Source: Microbacterium sp.
Lineage (GTDB): Bacteria; Actinomycetota; Actinomycetes; Actinomycetales; Microbacteriaceae
Assembly: GCA_019510305.1 (NCBI GenBank)
Contig: JAEKKN010000018.1
Span: 1-64,000, forward strand
Length of the DNA stretch: 64,000 nucleotides
Direction: 5' to 3'
Shown here: in pieces, positions 58,985 to 64,000 of the stretch
How the letters are laid out: the number at the start of each line of letters is the position of its first letter
How positions within the stretch are numbered: the first letter of the stretch is position 1
The notes under the pieces: generated by a model
What the model saw: only the letters and a program-made list of their open reading frames with translations
Databases searched by the model: none
Told to the model about the DNA's origin: nothing
Made by a program: the position numbers and the translations under genes

Positions 58985-59428
58985 TCAGGCCTCGGGGGCG
59001 CGTCCGCCTTCAGCTCTCGCGCTCGCGATCAGGAGCAGGAATCCCGCGACGCCCGGCAGCCCCACGCCGAGCACGAACGGCCACACGACGGGTTGCACGG
59101 TCAGCGCCGCGAACGCGATCGCGACGGCCAGCACCTGGAACACGATCCCCCCCGACCGCGCCCACAATCGTCCGGCTCGCGCGCCGAATGCGAATGCGAG
59201 CAGCGCGACCGCGCCGATCAGGGTCAGCACGATGAGGGCGAGGGCGGTGGGCAACGACGATGCGTCGCCCGCTCCGACTCCGAACAGCTCGATCAGCGCG
59301 AACACGATCAGCGCCGCCCCTTCGACGGCCAGCACGGCTGCCGCCGCGAGAGCGAGTCCTGGTGCACGCACGATGTCTCCTGGGAATCGAATGAGAAGGA
59401 GGAAAAGTCTTGATTTCGAAACATTCAT
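58985..59428 (-). CDS. Four-helix membrane protein of unknown function
   Basis: 147 residues with four hydrophobic helices (LALAAAAVLAVEGAALIVFALIELF, TALALIVLTLIGAVALLAFAFG, GIVFQVLAVAIAFAALTV, PFVLGVGLPGVAGFLLLIASA). The arrangement resembles small Actinobacteria membrane proteins without assigned role. ATG 59428 follows TATTCT by five bases, a likely near-leaderless start; GTG at 59371 is an alternative. It converges on bcp and is divergent from whiB1. Confidence 0.7.
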   Translation of the reverse strand: MNVSKSRLFLLLIRFPGDIVRAPGLALAAAAVLAVEGAALIVFALIELFGVGAGDASSLPTALALIVLTLIGAVALLAFAFGARAGRLWARSGGIVFQVLAVAIAFAALTVQPVVWPFVLGVGLPGVAGFLLLIASARAEGGRAPEA

Positions 59429-59604
59429 GTAACAGAATAGACAAAGTCATGTGCTCCCACAGCGGCGTGGGGCGGGCTTTCTGCTCGCATCACAAACAGC
59501 GGGCATCCGCCCGCATCTGAACAGGGTAGCTGAACCCCGATCTGCCGCCCCAATCCGAGACGTCGCTCAGCGACATCTCATGAAATCCACACCGAGGAGC
59601 CCCC

Positions 59605-59853
59605 ATGGACTGGCGCGACAAAGCCGCCTGCCTGACTGTCGACCCCGAGCTTTTCTTCCCCGTGGGGAACACCGGCCCGGCCGTCGACCAGATCGAGAAG
59701 GCGAAGTCCGTCTGCGCCACCTGCACGGTGACCGAGATCTGCCTGCAGTACGCCCTCGAGACCAGCCAGGACTCGGGCGTCTGGGGAGGCCTCTCCGAAG
59801 ACGAGCGCCGCGCCCTGAAGCGCCGCGCCGCACGCGCCCGCCGCGCGTCCTGA
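59605..59853 (+). CDS. whiB1: WhiB-family Fe-S regulator, WhiB1 type
   Basis: 82 residues. It closely follows mycobacterial WhiB1: MDWRDKAACLTVDPELFFPVGN, then the cluster ligands Cys9, Cys37, Cys40 and Cys46, the DSGVWGGLSEDERRAL turn, and a basic C-terminal tail (KRRAARARRAS) for DNA binding. The four cysteines hold a [4Fe-4S] cluster that reacts with nitric oxide. WhiB1 binds region 4 of the housekeeping sigma factor and is essential in mycobacteria. GAGGAG precedes the ATG. The 176-base upstream gap holds the divergent promoters. Confidence 0.93.
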   Translation: MDWRDKAACLTVDPELFFPVGNTGPAVDQIEKAKSVCATCTVTEICLQYALETSQDSGVWGGLSEDERRALKRRAARARRAS

Positions 59854-59864
59854 CCTGCACGACG

Positions 59865-59903
59865 AAACGGCCCGAGATCCTCTGGATCCCGGGCCGTTTT
59901 CTT
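59865..59903 (+). terminator. Terminator after whiB1
   Basis: AAACGGCCCGAGATCC pairs with GGATCCCGGGCCGTTT with one mismatch, followed by TCTT. It begins 12 bases after the whiB1 stop and lies ahead of the convergent histidine kinase gene. Confidence 0.85.
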
Positions 59904-59960
59904 GTCGATCAGATTCGAGGCAGGTGCCGGTCGGCTGTCGCGACCAGCACCTGCCTCGGC

Positions 59961-61445
59961 TCACTTCTTCAGCCAGCGCAGCGGGATGTCGATGACGACT
60001 TCGGTTCCCTCTCCCTCGCTGCCCTTCCACTCGATCGTGCCGCCGAGCTCGCCCTGGATGAGGGTGCGGATGATCTGAGTGCCGAGTCCCTGGCCGATAC
60101 GGCCCTCGGGCAGGCCGCTGCCGGTGTCGATCACCGTGACATGCAGGTTCTCCTCCGTTCGGCTGGCGTCGATCGTGACGACGCCTTCTTTGCCGGCCAG
60201 TCCGTGCTCGACGGCGTTCGTGACGACCTCGGTCAGCGCGAGAGCCAACGGCGTCGCGTACTCACTCGGCAGGACCCCGAAGCGGCCCGTCGACTGCGTG
60301 CGCGCACGCGTGTTCGGCGCCGACGCGACCTCGGCGACGAGCTTGAGGACCCGGTGGAAGACCTCGTCGAAGTCGACTTTCTGCGCGAGCCCCTGGGCGA
60401 GCGTGTCGTGCACGACCGCGATCGCGTCCACACGACGCATCGCCTGGGTGAGGGCGTCGCGCGCCTCCTCGGAATGCGTGCGACGCGCCTGGATGCGCAG
60501 CAGCGATGCGACGGTCTGCAGGTTGTTCTTCACCCGGTGGTGGATCTCGCGGATAGTCGCATCCTTGGTGATGAGCTCCTGCTCCTGGTGACGCAGCTCC
60601 GACACATCGCGGCAGAGCAGAATCGCACCGATGCGGGTGCCATGGTCCTTCAGCGGGATGGCGCGCAGCGACACCGTGACTCCCCGCGCCTCGATGTCGG
60701 TGCGCCACGGAGCGCGTCCGGTGACGACCACGGGAAGCGACTCGTCGACCTGACGGGAGGGTGGCACCAGACGTGTCGTCACCTCGGCGAGGGACTGCCC
60801 CTCGAGCTCATCGTCGAAGCCCATGCGATTGAAGGCCGACAGGGCGTTCGGACTCGCGAAGGTCGTGATGCCGTCGACATCGATGCGGATGAGACCGTCT
60901 GACGCGCGCGGCGCTCCGCGGCGCGGTGACGTGGGTGCGGCGAGATCGGGGAAGCTCCCCTCAGCGATCATGCGGAACAGGTCGTTCGCGCACTCGTCGA
61001 AGGTGATCTGCTGACGCGAGGGCGTCCTCGCCTCGCCGAGGTTCGTGTGCCTGGTCACCACGCCGATGACCGACGCAGGCTCGTCCGATCCCCTGCGCTC
61101 GTTGACGATCGGAACGGCACGCACTCTGGTCGGAGTCTCCTCGAACCAGTCGGGAGAAGACGAATCGACGATCTCCCCCGACTCGAACGCGCCCTGCACC
61201 TGCGTGCGCCACTGCGGCCGCACCCGCTCCCCCACGATGTCGCGGTAGAACAGGGTGGCCGCACCGCTCGGACGCGCGTGCGCCACCGCGATGAACGAGC
61301 CGTCGTCGGTCTGGATCCAGACCACGATGTCCGCGGACGCGAGGTCTGCGAGGAGCTGACCGTCGCCGGCGAGTCGATGGAGCCATTCGACATCGCTGTC
61401 GGTCAGGCGGCCCTGGGCCTGGGCGAGATCACTGAGTGTTGACAC
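59961..61445 (-). CDS. pdtaS: Sensor histidine kinase, PdtaS-like
   Basis: 494 residues, no membrane segment. A GAF-like N-terminal domain (VVWIQTDDGSFIAVAHARP, FYRDIVGERVRPQWRTQV) and a PAS domain (GLIRIDVDGITTFASPNALSAFNRMGF) precede a HisKA_2 box with the phosphorylated histidine in IREIHHRVKNNLQTVASLL, and an HATPase_c domain (LTEVVTNAVEHGL, DTGSGLP, GLGTQIIRTLI). This is the PdtaS layout; its partner PdtaR is an ANTAR-type RNA-binding antiterminator encoded elsewhere. The kinase responds to copper and NO in mycobacteria. TAGGCT lies six bases before GTG 61445. Confidence 0.9.
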   Translation of the reverse strand: MSTLSDLAQAQGRLTDSDVEWLHRLAGDGQLLADLASADIVVWIQTDDGSFIAVAHARPSGAATLFYRDIVGERVRPQWRTQVQGAFESGEIVDSSSPDWFEETPTRVRAVPIVNERRGSDEPASVIGVVTRHTNLGEARTPSRQQITFDECANDLFRMIAEGSFPDLAAPTSPRRGAPRASDGLIRIDVDGITTFASPNALSAFNRMGFDDELEGQSLAEVTTRLVPPSRQVDESLPVVVTGRAPWRTDIEARGVTVSLRAIPLKDHGTRIGAILLCRDVSELRHQEQELITKDATIREIHHRVKNNLQTVASLLRIQARRTHSEEARDALTQAMRRVDAIAVVHDTLAQGLAQKVDFDEVFHRVLKLVAEVASAPNTRARTQSTGRFGVLPSEYATPLALALTEVVTNAVEHGLAGKEGVVTIDASRTEENLHVTVIDTGSGLPEGRIGQGLGTQIIRTLIQGELGGTIEWKGSEGEGTEVVIDIPLRWLKK

Positions 61446-61457
61446 CCCCCAAGCCTA
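61443..61457 (-). promoter_or_regulatory. Leaderless promoter of pdtaS
   Basis: TAGGCT, TGGGGG, GTG on the minus strand with a six-base gap. Confidence 0.55.
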
Positions 61458-61484
61458 CTGGGGGTGCGTCTCGGCTCCGGCGGT

Positions 61485-61871
61485 TCAGAGCACCGCGAGA
61501 GATGCGGCGCGCCAGCGCCGATCGAGGCCCTCCAGGCGGATCGCCACCGCGCGCGTCCGACCGGGCCCTGCCACGATCACGACGGCTTCGACCACGCCGT
61601 CGGCGGGGTCGGAGGTGCGGATCGACCGGATCTCGAAAGTCGGGCGCGCAGGCGAAACCCCCCTCGCACTGCGCGCCCTCGCCGACAGATTCGCCCTGGT
61701 CACCAGGCTCCGGAAGGCGTCTTCGTTGAACCAGCGGGCGAGCTGATCGACTTCTCTGACCCCGGCGAGCACTTCGAGAACACCCTGGGTGAGACTGCGC
61801 AGCAGCGGAACGGGATCCGGCAGGTCTGCGCGGGGCGTCGGCTGCGGTGCGAAATACTCGTGAAGCGTCAT
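61485..61871 (-). CDS. Rv3235-family protein
   Basis: 128 residues. The start MTLHEYFAPQPTPRADLPDP is followed by the family core LTQGVLEVLAGVREVDQLARWFNEDAF and the strands TFEIRSIRTSDPADGVVEAVVIVAG and RTRAVAIRLEGLDRRWRAASL. The family is common in Actinobacteria next to secA and a conserved regulator gene; no function is known. GGAGAG lies eight bases before ATG 61871. The longer frame upstream is non-coding. It is divergent from the next gene. Confidence 0.82.
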   Translation of the reverse strand: MTLHEYFAPQPTPRADLPDPVPLLRSLTQGVLEVLAGVREVDQLARWFNEDAFRSLVTRANLSARARSARGVSPARPTFEIRSIRTSDPADGVVEAVVIVAGPGRTRAVAIRLEGLDRRWRAASLAVL

Positions 61872-61997
61872 CGTCTGTGCTCTCCGTCGGGGAAGATTGC
61901 CGCCAGTACAGCACGCACCGAGGCCGCTGTGAGCCGCAGCGGCGATCTTTGTGGATAACTCGTACATGCATCTGCGAGGTCGCCTACGCTCTATCGA

Positions 61998-62609
61998 ATG
62001 CGATGGGACCGACTTTTCGAGGATCTCGAGGGCCAGCTCGCCTCCGAGTGGGAGTCCGAGCGGGCGGCGCTCGACGCCGAGTCCGAGCGCCTGCGGATCT
62101 CGCGTCTGGACCTCCGGAGCAGGCTGCGGATGCTGTGCTCCGCAGGGGCTCCGGCCGTACTCACGCTCGCGGGTGTCCATCGGCTTCCCGTGCGTCTCGT
62201 CGCACTCGGCGCGGATTGGGTCGCCGCGTCCGATGTCGTGTCCGACGGGCCCCGAGTGGCCACGTCGATCAGGATCATCCCCTTGCACGCTGTTCGCGGC
62301 ATCGCCGTCGACCACGGAATGCTGCTCACGAGCCTCGAGGAGCAGGGCGAGCAGTCGGCTGCTCTTCGGGAGCGGATGACACTCGGATTCGTGCTGCGCG
62401 ATCTCGCGCGTCGCAGAGCCACTGTGCGAGTCAGCACGGCGGACGGCGAGGAGCTGCACGGCACGATCGACCGCGCCGGCGCCGACCATCTCGATCTGGC
62501 CCAGCACGAACCGGGAAGTGCGCGGCTCGCAAGCGCCGTCTCAGGCTTCCTGATCGTCCCGCTAGACGCGGTCGTCGCCGTGCAGACGGCCGGAGATCAC
62601 ATGCCCTGA
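61998..62609 (+). CDS. Conserved actinobacterial hypothetical protein
   Basis: 203 residues. MRWDRLFEDLEGQLASEWESERAALDAESERLRI is an N-terminal helical segment, and the rest is mostly beta (VLTLAGVHRLPVRLVALGADWVAASD, ATVRVSTADGEELHGTIDRAGADHLDLA, VSGFLIVPLDAVVAVQ) reminiscent of Sm-like or small barrel folds. I do not recognise a named family. TACGCT is seven bases before the ATG. It overlaps the convergent helix-turn-helix gene by 13 bases. Confidence 0.78.
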   Translation: MRWDRLFEDLEGQLASEWESERAALDAESERLRISRLDLRSRLRMLCSAGAPAVLTLAGVHRLPVRLVALGADWVAASDVVSDGPRVATSIRIIPLHAVRGIAVDHGMLLTSLEEQGEQSAALRERMTLGFVLRDLARRRATVRVSTADGEELHGTIDRAGADHLDLAQHEPGSARLASAVSGFLIVPLDAVVAVQTAGDHMP

Positions 62610-62872
62610 GGCGCGGATGGCCCCCACACCTCGGGGAAGCTCGCCTCGTTGGCCTGCCGCCACAGCGCCATCCGCCTCGCCTCCTCCGACTGCTCGGCGA
62701 GATACTCGGCGAGGCTGGATTCCTCGATGCGCCACCGTGCAGGCGAACCCAGCTGGGAGCCTCTGAGACGGCCCTCGTAGACCAGCGCGATCACCTCGTC
62801 GACCTCGATGCTGAGGAGCTCAGCGACCTGGGCGGGCGCAAGGAAGCGCGGGGCGGACGAGGAACCAGGCAT
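62597..62872 (-). CDS. Small helix-turn-helix DNA-binding protein
   Basis: 91 residues. RFLAPAQVAELLSIEVDEVIALVYEGRLRGSQLGSPARWRIEESSLAEYL is a MerR/excisionase-type HTH_17 domain, with the C-terminal RRMALWRQANEASFPEVWG helical. Such proteins are widespread in Actinobacteria near the SAF/CpaE locus, with BldC-like architecture. GAGAAT lies six bases before the ATG. It is divergent from the SAF-domain gene. Confidence 0.82.
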   Translation of the reverse strand: MPGSSSAPRFLAPAQVAELLSIEVDEVIALVYEGRLRGSQLGSPARWRIEESSLAEYLAEQSEEARRMALWRQANEASFPEVWGPSAPQGM

Positions 62873-62884
62873 GCCACCATTCTC
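62870..62884 (-). promoter_or_regulatory. Leaderless promoter of the HTH gene
   Basis: GAGAAT, GGTGGC, ATG on the minus strand: same spacing and hexamer as at metX. Confidence 0.5.
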
Positions 62885-62969
62885 CCCCGCCCGGGCCGGC
62901 GCGCGGCCGCGCACCACCACCTGTGGATAACTTTCGAGGCGGACGCGCGATTTCTGTGACCATGAGGCC

Positions 62970-63590
62970 ATGACATTCCTCTCGCGCCGGCGTCCGGCGT
63001 TCTGGGCCGACATCCGGTTCGTGATCGGGATCGTCCTCGTGGCCCTCTCCATCGCCGGCGTCTGGCTGATCGTGTCGTCAGCCGGTCGCACCACGCCCGT
63101 GCTGCAGGCCAGCCGCACGATCGTGCAGGGCGAGGCACTGGTGTCGGCCGACTTCCAAGTGGTCGAGGTCGGGCTCGGTCAGCTCACGACCGGCTACCTC
63201 GCCCCGCAGGATCTCGAACCCGGAATGGTCGCCTCCAGAACGCTGACAGAAGGAGAACTCGTGCCGACGACCGCTTTGGGTGAAGCCGAGTCCAGCCGAA
63301 CCACGACGATCGTCGTCGAGAGCAGCACAGGCATCCCGGCGGGGGTCGCCGCCGGGACGATGGTCGAACTGTGGCAGGCTCCGCCGCGGGAAGACGGCCG
63401 CAGCTACGACGCCCCGCGCATCCTCGTCGGAGATGTGATCGTCAGCTCCGTCGTCGAGGCGGAGGGGATGCTCGACAGCGATGCGACGACGGTCGAGGTC
63501 GTGATCGACCGCGCAGACGTCGCCGACGTACTCGCCGCGATCACCGGCGGCTCCGTGCTGTCCGTCGTGCCCGTGGGATCGACGCCATGA
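62970..63590 (+). CDS. SAF-domain membrane protein (CpaB-like)
   Basis: 206 residues. One membrane helix (FVIGIVLVALSIAGVWLIVSSAG) is followed by a SAF domain (TIVQGEALVSADFQVVEVGLG, GMVASRTLTEGELVPTTAL) and an RcpC/CpaB-like C-terminal part (TIVVESSTGIPAGVAAGTMVELWQAP, GDVIVSSVV). CpaB proteins serve in Flp/Tad pilus export; this short form is general in Actinobacteria, where the role is unproven. The end overlaps the next ATG (ATGA). Confidence 0.82.
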   Translation: MTFLSRRRPAFWADIRFVIGIVLVALSIAGVWLIVSSAGRTTPVLQASRTIVQGEALVSADFQVVEVGLGQLTTGYLAPQDLEPGMVASRTLTEGELVPTTALGEAESSRTTTIVVESSTGIPAGVAAGTMVELWQAPPREDGRSYDAPRILVGDVIVSSVVEAEGMLDSDATTVEVVIDRADVADVLAAITGGSVLSVVPVGSTP

Positions 63591-64000
63591 TGCGCGTCCT
63601 GCTCGCCCTCCCCGAGCCGAGATCGGCGGCCCTCGCGGCCGAGCTCGACCTCGAGGACGTCGAGGTCGTGGCGGTGGTGCCGGAAGGCGCCGTCCTCCCG
63701 CTTCGCTCAGGGATCGACGTGGTCGTTGTCACGGCGAGCAGGGCGGTCCTCACCCCGGCTCTCGTCGACGCATGCGATCGAGCCGGTGTGCGCATCGTCC
63801 CGCTCGGCGACGGCGACCCCCGACTGATCGCCCGCTACGGGCTGAGCGAGCCCCTGCCCGAGTCCGCCCGTGGGTGGGAGGTCGCCGCTGCACTCCTCGC
63901 GGACGCTCCGCGCACGAACCAGCTTGCGTCCCCTCCTCCGCACCGCATCACGGCGGTATGGGGGCCGCCTGGCGCCCCTGGACGCTCGACGCTGTCGATC
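63587..64000 (+). CDS. CpaE/MinD-like ATPase, cut by the right edge
   Basis: 138 codons are present and the frame is open at the window end. The first 110 residues form a receiver-like, non-catalytic domain (LLALPEPRSAALAAELD, VEVVAVVPEGAVLPL, IDVVVVTASRAVLTPALVDACDRAGVRIV). ITAVWGPPGAPGRSTLSI then begins a P-loop in which the usual lysine of GKT/S is replaced in the GRST form, as in actinobacterial CpaE/septum-site proteins. The full gene should be a ParA-type ATPase partnering TadA downstream. It is translationally coupled to the SAF gene. Confidence 0.8.
   Translation, partial: MMRVLLALPEPRSAALAAELDLEDVEVVAVVPEGAVLPLRSGIDVVVVTASRAVLTPALVDACDRAGVRIVPLGDGDPRLIARYGLSEPLPESARGWEVAAALLADAPRTNQLASPPPHRITAVWGPPGAPGRSTLSI

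Noticed and set aside
59429..59604. CRP-type site before whiB1
   Set aside because: TGTGCTCCCACA is palindromic, but its spacer is four bases, not the spacing of a CRP box.
1..64000. CRISPR array, insertion sequence, integrase, rRNA or tRNA gene
   Set aside because: No regularly spaced repeats, transposase or recombinase motifs, or structured RNA signatures were seen on either strand.

Overview
The window looks like chromosomal DNA of a high-GC actinobacterium of the family Microbacteriaceae, most likely Microbacterium or a close relative. The evidence is strong G/C bias at third codon positions, a WhiB1 homologue, a SigR/RsrA-type sigma and anti-sigma pair, an actinobacterial 2-oxoglutarate decarboxylase fused to an acyltransferase domain, GuaB1, a PdtaS-type histidine kinase, and many genes whose -10 hexamer lies 6-7 bases before the start codon, as expected for leaderless mRNAs. 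The genus is inferred from gene content only.

Region 1 (1-6.3 kb) is accessory DNA, visibly richer in A/T than the rest. It holds a zinc-ribbon/HNH-like gene cut by the left edge, a DUF2510-DUF4041-GIY-YIG nuclease, a divergent KAP-family P-loop NTPase, a DUF1643 protein and a second HNH-like protein. It resembles a phage-defence or mobile cassette and is the best candidate here for an undescribed system.

Region 2 (6.4-19.5 kb) is mostly core: an OhrR/Ohr organic peroxide module with its operator, an MDR reductase, a RidA-like protein, a DNA polymerase IV gene broken by two nonsense codons, a CPBP protease, TrmB, a DUF3097 protein, a TPM-domain membrane protein with PspA, an arginase-family hydrolase with a small HExxH protein, a stand-alone siderophore-interacting-protein domain behind an IdeR/DtxR-like box, a tyrosine phosphatase and an AhpD-like protein.

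Region 3 (19.6-31.5 kb) carries an alpha/beta hydrolase, a complete peptide/nickel-type ABC operon, uracil-DNA glycosylase, and the direct-sulfhydrylation methionine genes metY and metX around a membrane-anchored EEP-family hydrolase. Region 4 (31.4-44.7 kb) has a NUDIX hydrolase, an MFS exporter, a thiamine-binding-like protein, a GT-C glycosyltransferase, NAD(P)H-hydrate dehydratase, an OYE, two CNNM/CorC-type transporters, GuaB1 and the large kgd gene.

Region 5 (44.7-53.7 kb) is one minus-strand operon. It encodes a lipoprotein, two permeases and two ATPases of the oligopeptide ABC class, then a ROK regulator, a GH4 glycosidase and a BadF-type sugar kinase. It is preceded by three operator-like repeats and probably imports and breaks down an oligosaccharide or glycoside. 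Region 6 (53.8-64 kb) holds an Eis-like acetyltransferase, sigR-rsrA, aroA-rsgA-bcp, whiB1, pdtaS, small conserved actinobacterial genes, and the start of a SAF-domain/CpaE-like locus cut by the right edge. No rRNA, tRNA, insertion sequence, integrase or CRISPR array was seen.
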